NCBI GenBank assembly: GCA_964558445.1 | Contig: CAZLEA010000079.1 | Span: 1 to 5,125 of the forward strand | Origin: CAYXVJ01 sp964558445 | GTDB taxonomy: Bacteria; Bacillota; Clostridia; Saccharofermentanales; Fastidiosipilaceae | Length of the DNA: 5,125 nt | Direction: 5' to 3' | In this document: positions 1-5,125 of the stretch, piece after piece | How the letters are laid out: every line of letters starts with the position of its first letter | How positions within the stretch are numbered: the stretch's first letter is position 1 | Translations under genes and position numbers: made by a program | Notes under the pieces: model-generated | Told to the model about the DNA's origin: nothing | Databases searched by the model: none | What the model saw: only the letters and a program-made list of their open reading frames with translations

Positions 1-1
1 A

Positions 2-187
2 GGGAAGACTTGTCTCTACAACGTCTCGATGATGGCCGACAACCGGACGATCCTGAGCTTCGGTGCAGGAAGCATCACGAAGATCTATCGAGACGGGAAG
101 CTACATCGAGCCCCCAATCTACGCAATATCCTGGAATATCAAACGCGAGTCGAGGAGATGGTCTCGCGCAAACTGCAACTGTCGTAA
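2..187 (+). CDS. hemZ: HemZ-type radical SAM coproporphyrinogen III dehydrogenase family protein, C-terminal fragment
   Basis: The 5' part of this gene lies outside the window. The frame starting at position 2 is open from the left edge and ends at TAA 185-187, giving 61 residues. They include GKTCLYNVSMMADNRTIL and then FGAGSITKIY, followed by a helical end with RVEEMVSRK. From memory, this matches the extreme C-terminus of the HemZ group of Bacillota, where a 'G+ECLYN...MEE..TI...GAGA.SK' block precedes a final charged helix. Family members resemble oxygen-independent coproporphyrinogen III oxidase and use a [4Fe-4S] cluster and S-adenosylmethionine. The radical SAM CxxxCxxC motif would lie upstream, so activity cannot be judged here. 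The gene is co-directional with what follows, but a promoter in the 60-bp gap suggests the next operon can be transcribed separately. No hairpin terminator is visible after it. Confidence 0.8.
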   Translation, partial: GKTCLYNVSMMADNRTILSFGAGSITKIYRDGKLHRAPNLRNILEYQTRVEEMVSRKLQLS

Positions 188-191
188 GGTG

Positions 192-220
192 CAAACGAAA
201 CAGCCGTCTCTTGATATAAT
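192..220 (+). promoter_or_regulatory. Extended -10 promoter for the kinase-ppx-ppk1 operon
   Basis: A perfect TATAAT lies at 215-220. It is preceded by TG at 212-213 with one base between, giving the TGnTATAAT extended -10 used by the housekeeping sigma factor of Gram-positive bacteria. The -35 position at a 17-bp spacing (192-197, caaacg) does not resemble TTGACA, so the promoter would depend on the TG extension or on an activator. Transcription would start near 226-228, leaving a leader of only about 20 nt before the ATG at 248. That is too short for a riboswitch or attenuator. A 5-bp inverted repeat (TCTCT 207-211, AGAGA 222-226) brackets the -10 and might be fortuitous. The call is based on motif and position only. 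Confidence 0.65.
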
Positions 221-235
221 GAGAGAAAGATAGTT

Positions 236-242
236 GGAGGAG
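236..242 (+). promoter_or_regulatory. Ribosome binding site for the shikimate-kinase-family gene
   Basis: GGAGGAG at 236-242 is a strong Shine-Dalgarno sequence. The GGAGG core ends seven bases before the ATG at 248. It fixes the start codon, so the arginine-rich N-terminal tail is genuinely translated and not an artefact of an over-long open frame. Confidence 0.85.
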
Positions 243-247
243 CGAGC

Positions 248-883
248 ATGGCAGAAGAGCAGGTCAAGCGTCGGCGTAGGCGCAGGCGGAAGAAGAAACG
301 CGTGCAGCACGAGCGGGCCTATGTCCTGATCGGTATGCCGGGCAGTGGGAAGAGCGCGCTGGGTAAGCGTGTTGCAAGGCTGCTCGGTTGGCCGTTTGTC
401 GATACGGATGATGTGCTCTCGGCGCGCGTCGGTATGACGGTCGGCGAGCTGAGCCAATCTGCATCGAACGAGGAATTCCGTAGGGAAGAAGAGGCAGCAG
501 TGTTATCCGTACCGCCGGGGAGGAAGATCATCGCGACAGGCGGTTCCGTCGTCTACGGGAAGCAAGCGATGCGCTACCTCAAGCAGATCGGCACGGTGAT
601 CTATTTGGATCTGCCGCTGTGGCTGTTGGTCCGGCGTATCGGCGATTCGGCTGAGCGGCGCGGTATCATCTTGAAGCCCGGGCAATCGATTGGCGATATC
701 TTCCACGAGCGTAAGGGCTTATATAAGCGCTATGCCGATATCGAGTTCCAAACCTACAGGCTCTCCCCGGGGAAGAGCTCTCGCTTACTTGCCAATGTGA
801 TTCGCTTCTTGGAAGACGATGGCAGCCTCTATCAGGAGGCGCTGGAGAAGAAGGCCGGTGATACAGATGGTGGAGAAGATTGA
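248..883 (+). CDS. Shikimate-kinase-family P-loop kinase with polybasic N-terminal tail
   Basis: A 211-residue cytoplasmic kinase of the AroK/AroL fold. After a basic tail (K7 to R18, almost all Arg/Lys) come the Walker A loop GMPGSGKS (29-36), the DTDD motif (52-55, with D54 matching the shikimate-binding Asp), and NEEFRREEE (74-82, with R78 matching the conserved substrate Arg). Then follow GGS (98-100) where most shikimate kinases have GGG, the lid-region ERRGI (136-140) where the usual motif is RP, and ERKGLYKRYAD (154-164, with R155 matching the conserved C-terminal Arg). The family transfers phosphate from ATP to the 3-hydroxyl of shikimate; typical members are about 165-180 residues, so the extra length here is the tail and an acidic C-terminus. 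I have a memory of similar GGSVVY/RGI proteins annotated as shikimate kinase in other anaerobes. No other aromatic-pathway gene is nearby and the partners are polyphosphate genes, so the true substrate could differ. Fold confidence is high, substrate confidence moderate. Confidence 0.85.
   Translation: MAEEQVKRRRRRRRKKKRVQHERAYVLIGMPGSGKSALGKRVARLLGWPFVDTDDVLSARVGMTVGELSQSASNEEFRREEEAAVLSVPPGRKIIATGGSVVYGKQAMRYLKQIGTVIYLDLPLWLLVRRIGDSAERRGIILKPGQSIGDIFHERKGLYKRYADIEFQTYRLSPGKSSRLLANVIRFLEDDGSLYQEALEKKAGDTDGGED
857..862 (+). promoter_or_regulatory. Weak ribosome binding site inside the kinase gene, setting the ppx start
   Basis: GGTGAT at 857-862 matches the 3' half of the full AGGAGGTGATC consensus and lies four bases before the ATG at 867. 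An AAGG at 851-854 lies further away. Both sites are inside the preceding gene, so initiation probably depends on ribosomes finishing that gene (translational coupling). This supports the 867 start over the upstream in-frame ATG at 819. Confidence 0.5.
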
Positions 884-2417
884 ATTAGCCGCGATTATCG
901 ATGTCGGATCTAATCGTTTGACGATGAAGATTGCAGAGATATCGGGTCAGCATAAGCCGCGCGTTGTCGAGCAGGTACGAGGTAGCCTCGCACTAGGTGA
1001 GGACACGTATACGCTTGGCCGTATTCGCGAGGAGAATATCCGGCGCTGCTGCACGATACTCCATGAATTCAAACAGAAACTGAAGGAATACAAGATCAAA
1101 CAAGTCAAGGTCGTCGCCACGAGCGCGATTCGCGAAGCCAGTAACCGGGACTATGTGACGATGCGTATCCGGCAGGAGACCGGCTTCGACGTCGTGATCC
1201 TCGATAACAGTATGGAGCGCTACTACCATCAAGAGGCGATGACGGAGCGCCTACCACAGTTTCGGGACTTGATCCGAGACGGCGTCATCGTAGTCGATAT
1301 CGGTGCGGGTTCCGTACAGATCTCATCTTACAATGCCGAAGGCTTGATCTACAGTCATAATCTCTTGCTCGGGGCGCTTCGGGTTCACGAGATGCTGGAT
1401 CGCTTGCGAGATCGTACCCGTAACTTCACGGCACTGCTGGACGAATACATCGCGGCAGAACTTGGTGATCTGCGCATCCTAGAGGAGGAGCAGACCGCGG
1501 CCAAGCACATCATCGTGCTCGGACCCCAGGTGAACTACCTGAAGAAGCTTGCAGGTTTGAAGAAGAGTCATGAGCATATGAATCTCGACCTCTTCGAACA
1601 GCTATTAGAGACGCTTCGCGAGGAACCCCCGATCGAGCTTACGACCGCTCATGGTATACCGGCTCATGAGGCAGAGCTGCTGCTACCGGCAGCAACACTG
1701 CTCGAGCGTTTCGTGCGTGATTCGGCATCTAGCGAGATCTTGATGCCGCAGGCAGATCTCAGTGACGGCTTGCTTCGTGTCCATATCGGATCGAAGCATC
1801 AAGGTAAGGATGACTATAATCACGAACACGACATCATAACGTCAACGCGTCACATCGCCAAGCGGTTTCGCATTGATGAAGCCCATACGAATTTGGTTCA
1901 GGCTTATGCGACGACCATCTTCGACGTGCTCGCCAAACGCTACAACATGAACGGGCGACATCGACTCTACCTCGAGTTGGCGACGATACTGCATGCAGTC
2001 GGCAAGTATATTCGGATCAATCCTTATGATATGCAGAGCTTCCACATCATACGAAACCTAGACCTGTTCGGTCTTGCAGATCGTGAGCAACTTGTTGTCG
2101 CGAGCATCGCTCGTTTCCAGGCACAACAGGGTCTGCCAAGCCTCGGTGATCTCACGGGACTAGAGGGAGAAGAGCGCCTTGTCGTCTTGCAATTAACCGC
2201 GATCCTTCGCATCGCGGACGCGCTGGACGCTTCCTACACGCAGAAGATGCCGGTGCTACACGCTAGATTGAAGGACAAATTCTTACAGATCGACATCGAT
2301 AACAGTATTGATACGACACTGGAGACATCGGTGACTGACGAACGAGCGAAGCTCCTGGCCGATGTATTCGGCTTGTCACTGAATTATAGATATAGGCCTC
2401 ACGAGTATTTCGTATAG
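867..2417 (+). CDS. ppx: Ppx/GppA-family phosphatase with C-terminal HD-like domain (exopolyphosphatase-like)
   Basis: A 516-residue protein of the sugar kinase/Hsp70/actin-like ATPase superfamily. The open frame could start at 819, but residues from there are Arg-rich shadow of the kinase gene; from 867 the protein begins MVEKIELAAIIDVGSN, the normal family start. The phosphate-1 loop is DVGSN (12-16), followed by VVATSAIREASN (82-93). M116-E117 align with the EE pair of the family, so the catalytic Glu (E121 in E. coli PPX) appears kept as E117. The phosphate-2 loop is DIGAGS (144-149) where DIGGGS is usual, and LGALRVHEML (168-177) follows. The segment normally carrying a Gly-rich GT motif reads VLGPQVNYL (217-225). 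The C-terminal helical HD-like domain spans about 320-516, with H340 and RIADALDAS (448-456) kept, but HA (376-377) in place of HD and YDMQS (387-391) in place of an HxHS-like motif. Members hydrolyse terminal phosphates of polyphosphate or pppGpp. It overlaps the kinase gene by 17 nt and sits 12 nt before ppk1. Which substrate it uses, or whether it is mainly regulatory, cannot be told here. Confidence 0.88.
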   Translation: MVEKIELAAIIDVGSNRLTMKIAEISGQHKPRVVEQVRGSLALGEDTYTLGRIREENIRRCCTILHEFKQKLKEYKIKQVKVVATSAIREASNRDYVTMRIRQETGFDVVILDNSMERYYHQEAMTERLPQFRDLIRDGVIVVDIGAGSVQISSYNAEGLIYSHNLLLGALRVHEMLDRLRDRTRNFTALLDEYIAAELGDLRILEEEQTAAKHIIVLGPQVNYLKKLAGLKKSHEHMNLDLFEQLLETLREEPPIELTTAHGIPAHEAELLLPAATLLERFVRDSASSEILMPQADLSDGLLRVHIGSKHQGKDDYNHEHDIITSTRHIAKRFRIDEAHTNLVQAYATTIFDVLAKRYNMNGRHRLYLELATILHAVGKYIRINPYDMQSFHIIRNLDLFGLADREQLVVASIARFQAQQGLPSLGDLTGLEGEERLVVLQLTAILRIADALDASYTQKMPVLHARLKDKFLQIDIDNSIDTTLETSVTDERAKLLADVFGLSLNYRYRPHEYFV

Positions 2418-2421
2418 GAGG
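2417..2421 (+). promoter_or_regulatory. Ribosome binding site for ppk1, overlapping the ppx stop codon
   Basis: GGAGG at 2417-2421 shares its first base with the TAG stop (2415-2417) of the preceding gene and ends eight bases before the ATG at 2430. This is a strong signal and supports the full-length PPK1 start including its long N-terminal extension. The next Met codon in the frame is residue 169, inside the conserved core, so it cannot be the true start. Confidence 0.85.
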
Positions 2422-2429
2422 ATTGGGAT

Positions 2430-5009
2430 ATGGCTAGGGTGGACGAACAAGAGAGAGTGGATCGCATCGACCTGGATCAGGTGAATACGGATCGCATTGA
2501 TTCGAATCAAGCAGGATTGATTCAAGAGGGTAGAGAACAAGTAGCAGAAGAGAATCAGGCCTTCGCCAAGCTCGAGTATCAGGCGCTAGAAGAGACGGTG
2601 ACCCTCGGTATAGGGCAAGTCGAGGCGCTCCAAGACGAAGAGGAGCGCGTCCCCGGCATCGAGCCCTCCGAACCCGGTATACGCTGGTCGAAGAGCGGGG
2701 CGAAGCACGTCTCGGGACGTAAGAAGCGGGCCAGACGGCGCCTGAGTCCCGTCGCTTATTCGAAGCATCACCGACTCGTCAACCGCGAGCTCTCGTGGCT
2801 CGAATTCAACAGTCGTGTGCTGGATGAAGCTAGAGATCGAGAGATCCCGCTGCTCGAGCGCCTGAACTTCTTGTCGATTACGCAGAGTAACCTGGACGAG
2901 TTCATCCAGGTGCGCGTCGCCTCACTTAAGGACATGGTGCATGCGAACTACGAGCGCACGGATGCCACGGGCATGACCGTCTCCGAGCAGCTGTCCGGTA
3001 TAGCAGAGCAGATGGCCTTCATGACGGCACGCATGTCGTCGACCTTCCTGCGCTCCTTGAATCCAGCGCTGCAGCGAGAGGGCATATTACTCCTACGCCC
3101 CGATGAACTATCCGAGGCCCAAACGAAGGAAGTGAACAATTACTTCCGTGACACACTCTTCCCGATCTTGACACCACTTGCGGTCGATAGCGGACGACCC
3201 TTCCCGCTGATTAACAACGGGAGCCTGAACATCGCCTGCCTCCTGAAGCCGAGCCACGAGAACGAGGATAGTGAGCGGATTACGGCAGAGGAGAGTTTCG
3301 CAACGCTCCAGGTACCGGACGTCTTGCCTCGTATCTTCGTGCTGAAGAAGGCTTCGACTCCCGAAGTCGAGTCACGGGCCCGGACGGATGTGAAGCTTGC
3401 CGCCATACTCCTCGAGGATATCATCGAGATGAATCTGCCGATGCTGTTTCGCGGTCGCGAGATCGAGGCGCACGCGATCTACCGCATCCTTCGCAACGCG
3501 GACTTCGATATCGACGATGAGGATGCGGCCGATCTCCTGGCTGAGATTGAGTATCAGGTGCAGATGCGTGAGTGGGGGGAGATTATCCGTTTGGAGGCAT
3601 CCGATAACGTGGATCAGCGAATCTTGACCTATCTCGTCAACGCGATGCATGTATCAAAGGACGATATCTACCTCGTACGCGGCCCCTTGAACCTTCGCTT
3701 CCTCTCGAATCTTCGTTCCCATCCGCTCTTGAAGCCCTACCGCCACTACTACTACGAGGACTTCGAACCACAGGTGTCATCGATTCTGGAATTGGCCAAG
3801 TCCGAGCTGATCGAAGCAGGTCAGACGAATACCGATATCTTCTCTTGTATCAAGCAGCGAGATATCCTCTTGCATCACCCCTATGAGCAGTTCGATCCGG
3901 TCCTTGAGTTCATGCGCCAAGCGGCTCGTGATCCACACGTGCTGGCGATCAAGCAGACGCTGTATCGCGTCTCGGGCGATTCGCCTCTGATCGGCTACCT
4001 CGAGGAGGCGGCACGCAACGGTAAGCAGGTGATGGTCCTGGTCGAGCTCAAGGCGAGATTCGATGAGGAGAACAATATCCACTGGGCACGGCGCCTGGAG
4101 AAGGCCGGTTGTCACGTGATCTATGGTCTTGTGGGTCTCAAGGTGCATTCTAAGATAACGCTTGTCGTCCGCCTCGAAGAGGACGGGGTGAAGCGCTACT
4201 TGCACCTGGGTACGGGTAACTATAACGATCAGACGGCCAAGCTCTATACGGATATGGGCCTCTTCTTGTGCCGCGAGAGCTATGGGACGGATGCAACCGA
4301 GTTCTTCAACATGATCTCCGGTTATGCCCAGCCCCAAGATTGGAATAAGCTTGTACCTGCGCCCTTCTGGCTTCGGGATCGCTCCGAGGCTCTCATCGAT
4401 CGCGAGATCAGAAACGCCAAGGATGGTAGAGATGCCTATATCAAGGTGAAGATGAATTCTCTTGTCGACGAGCGCATGATCGAGAAGCTCTATGAGGCGA
4501 GCTCGGCAGGTGTACTTATCGACATGGTCGTGCGTGGCATCTGCTGTCTGCGTCCCGGTGTGGAGGGCCTGTCCGAGAACATCCGTGTGGTGTCCGTCGT
4601 CGGCCGCTTCCTCGAGCACTCCAGAATCTTCATCTACTGTAACGATGGGGACGAGGAGACCTATCTCTCGTCTGCTGACTGGATGCCGAGAAACCTCGAT
4701 CGTCGTGTCGAGCTGCTCTTCCCGGTGGAGGACGAGCTCTGCCGCGAGCGCATCCGCGAAGTGATCGACTACGAATTAGAGGATACGGAGGGCTCGCACG
4801 TCGCTCAACCAGATGGTGCTTACAAGCGCACGGATAGACGTGGCAAGCAGATCCTGGACAGCCAGCAGAAGCTGATGGACCTCGCCATGCAGCGAGCACC
4901 GGTTGAGCTAGATGTCATCGCCAAGCGCCGTTTCGAGGCCATCACGGGTGTGGATATAGATCGCAGGGCCGAAGAGTCGAACGGTCAGGATCGTGAGGCG
5001 AGGCGGTGA
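2430..5009 (+). CDS. ppk1: Polyphosphate kinase 1 (RNA degradosome polyphosphate kinase) with N-terminal extension
   Basis: An 859-residue PPK1, longer than the usual approximately 690-720. It reversibly transfers the gamma phosphate of ATP to a growing inorganic polyphosphate chain through a phosphohistidine. The family core begins near residue 113 with NRELSWLEFNSRVL (118-131) and SNLDEF (153-158). By comparison with E. coli PPK, as I remember its numbering, the N domain is about 111-215, the head domain 216-459, and the two phospholipase-D-like C domains about 460-640 and 641-825. Active-site residues are all present at a constant offset of 138: R513 (LYR), R543 (KARFDE), the phosphorylated H573 (LKVHSK) and H730 (LEHSRIFIY). 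GTGNYND (595-601) and SSADWMPRNLDRRVE (747-761) are typical. Residues 1-112 are an added low-complexity tail: acidic with a ten-residue repeat, then basic (KSGAKHVSGRKKRARRR, 88-104). A further tail of about 35 residues follows the conserved C-terminal block ending near 825. It is cytoplasmic or membrane-peripheral, coupled to ppx upstream and overlapping the next gene by 4 nt. Confidence 0.97.
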   Translation: MARVDEQERVDRIDLDQVNTDRIDSNQAGLIQEGREQVAEENQAFAKLEYQALEETVTLGIGQVEALQDEEERVPGIEPSEPGIRWSKSGAKHVSGRKKRARRRLSPVAYSKHHRLVNRELSWLEFNSRVLDEARDREIPLLERLNFLSITQSNLDEFIQVRVASLKDMVHANYERTDATGMTVSEQLSGIAEQMAFMTARMSSTFLRSLNPALQREGILLLRPDELSEAQTKEVNNYFRDTLFPILTPLAVDSGRPFPLINNGSLNIACLLKPSHENEDSERITAEESFATLQVPDVLPRIFVLKKASTPEVESRARTDVKLAAILLEDIIEMNLPMLFRGREIEAHAIYRILRNADFDIDDEDAADLLAEIEYQVQMREWGEIIRLEASDNVDQRILTYLVNAMHVSKDDIYLVRGPLNLRFLSNLRSHPLLKPYRHYYYEDFEPQVSSILELAKSELIEAGQTNTDIFSCIKQRDILLHHPYEQFDPVLEFMRQAARDPHVLAIKQTLYRVSGDSPLIGYLEEAARNGKQVMVLVELKARFDEENNIHWARRLEKAGCHVIYGLVGLKVHSKITLVVRLEEDGVKRYLHLGTGNYNDQTAKLYTDMGLFLCRESYGTDATEFFNMISGYAQPQDWNKLVPAPFWLRDRSEALIDREIRNAKDGRDAYIKVKMNSLVDERMIEKLYEASSAGVLIDMVVRGICCLRPGVEGLSENIRVVSVVGRFLEHSRIFIYCNDGDEETYLSSADWMPRNLDRRVELLFPVEDELCRERIREVIDYELEDTEGSHVAQPDGAYKRTDRRGKQILDSQQKLMDLAMQRAPVELDVIAKRRFEAITGVDIDRRAEESNGQDREARR
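2459..2510 (+). repeat. Imperfect 30-bp-period direct repeat encoding a decapeptide repeat in PPK1
   Basis: Two copies start with GGATCGCAT at 2459 and 2489, 30 bp apart. The 20-base units at 2461-2480 and 2491-2510 match at 14 of 20 positions. They encode DRIDLDQVNT and DRIDSNQAGL (PPK1 residues 11-20 and 21-30). Flanking decads MARVDEQERV and IQEGREQVAE show the same Arg/Asp/Gln pattern more weakly. Several differences are synonymous or conservative, which suggests an old internal duplication kept at protein level, not a recent replication slip. Confidence 0.6.
4995..4998 (+). promoter_or_regulatory. Ribosome binding site for the downstream membrane-protein gene
   Basis: GAGG at 4995-4998 (within GTGAGG 4993-4998), inside the end of ppk1, lies seven bases before the GTG at 5006. 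The GTGA overlap of start and stop codons is a standard coupling arrangement. Confidence 0.55.
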
Positions 5010-5125
5010 GCAAACGACAGCGATTCGAATCGCCCTTCCAATATTTCAAATACGCGTTCTACACGCTGGCAATCGCGTTTTGTATCATCGTTATCTTCAA
5101 TAACGACCCGATGTCGATCGGTCGC
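5006..5125 (+). CDS. Membrane protein, N-terminal fragment
   Basis: The frame opens at GTG 5006, whose last bases form the TGA stop of ppk1 (GTGA overlap), and runs open to the right edge for 40 codons. The protein begins MSKRQRFESPFQYFKYAFYT, with several positive charges, then a hydrophobic stretch LAIAFCIIVIF (21-31) and NNDPMSIGR (32-40). One transmembrane helix spans roughly residues 14-31, with the basic N-terminus predicted inside by the positive-inside rule. There is no signal-peptidase site visible in what remains. The start resembles that of multi-pass AI-2E/PerM-type permeases, which often open with a short basic segment and one helix, but this is a weak resemblance and sensor proteins can start the same way. 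Function is unknown from this fragment. Confidence 0.65.
   Translation, partial: MSKRQRFESPFQYFKYAFYTLAIAFCIIVIFNNDPMSIGR

Larger units (their letters stand above)
212..5125 (+). other. Predicted polyphosphate operon: kinase - ppx - ppk1 - membrane protein
   Basis: Four co-directional genes follow one promoter with junctions of -17, +12 and -4 nt. No terminator-like hairpin followed by a T run is present at any junction, and there is no second promoter-like sequence in the short gaps. The tight coupling implies that polyphosphate synthesis and the Ppx-like protein are produced in fixed proportion, and that the first kinase and the membrane protein may act in the same physiology. Where the operon ends lies outside the window. 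Confidence 0.7.

Noticed and set aside
10..219. A 69-codon open frame on the plus strand at the left edge
   Set aside because: It overlaps the hemZ end in another frame, has low-complexity shadow-like composition, and runs through the promoter.
188..247. A possible Rho-independent terminator or riboswitch between hemZ and the kinase gene
   Set aside because: No GC-rich stem with a T run is present, and the leader after the promoter is only about 20 nt.
764..773. Perfect 10-bp palindrome TCCCCGGGGA in the kinase gene
   Set aside because: It lies in the coding sequence for LSPGK, has no flanking symmetry and no T run, and is most simply chance.
819..866. An upstream in-frame ATG adding 16 residues to the Ppx-like protein
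   Set aside because: The added residues are Arg/Trp-rich and read from the kinase gene in another frame; the ATG at 867 has a ribosome binding match and gives the normal family N-terminus.
1678..1694. Hairpin TGCTGC-taccg-GCAGCA in the ppx gene
   Set aside because: It is within codons for Leu-Leu-Pro-Ala-Ala in the middle of a conserved gene, with no T run after it; it is probably a by-product of codon choice.
1201..2308. The 13-base sequence TCGATAACAGTAT occurring at 1201 and 2296
   Set aside because: Both copies encode Asp-Asn-Ser in the same gene at unrelated places; two short copies are not evidence of a repeat element.
3777..4619. A 280-codon open frame on the minus strand inside ppk1
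   Set aside because: It lies wholly opposite the conserved catalytic core of PPK1, including R513, R543 and H573. Its His/Leu/Ile/Asp-rich composition is what the complement of this coding sequence gives, with no recognisable motif and no ribosome binding site seen.
4492..4764. A 90-codon plus-strand open frame inside ppk1
   Set aside because: It is an out-of-frame, Ser/Arg/Cys-rich shadow over the second catalytic His region of PPK1 and has no family resemblance.

Overview
The window looks like chromosomal DNA of a Gram-positive anaerobe, most likely of the class Clostridia (Bacillota). This is inferred from a HemZ-type C-terminus at the left edge, strong GGAGG ribosome binding sites, a TGnTATAAT extended -10 promoter, and the clostridial style of the Ppx/GppA-like protein. 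Base composition is moderate (about half G+C by eye), so it is not a low-GC Clostridium. All genes lie on the + strand and are tightly packed. I see no RNA gene, insertion sequence, CRISPR array, phage gene or toxin-antitoxin pair.

Layout. Positions 2-187 hold the end of hemZ (radical SAM coproporphyrinogen III dehydrogenase family). A 60-bp gap follows, carrying an extended -10 promoter and a strong ribosome binding site. Then come a shikimate-kinase-family protein with an arginine-rich N-terminal tail (248-883), a Ppx/GppA-family phosphatase with a C-terminal HD-like domain (867-2417), and a type 1 polyphosphate kinase with a roughly 110-residue N-terminal extension (2430-5009). The first 40 codons of a membrane protein (5006 to the right edge) close the window. 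The junctions are a 17-nt overlap, a 12-nt gap and a 4-nt overlap, which argues for one translationally coupled operon starting at the promoter near 212-220.

Function. The core is a polyphosphate cassette. PPK1 reversibly makes polyphosphate from ATP, and the Ppx/GppA-like protein is the natural candidate for degrading it or for sensing polyphosphate or (p)ppGpp. The kinase at the head of the operon binds ATP and keeps most shikimate-site residues, but it has departures at two motifs and no aromatic-pathway neighbours, so its substrate is uncertain.

The region is mostly recognisable. The least explained parts are the PPK1 N-terminal extension with a decapeptide repeat, the polybasic tail of the kinase, and the altered phosphate loops and eroded HD site of the Ppx-like protein. 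I do not see convincing evidence for a wholly new system.
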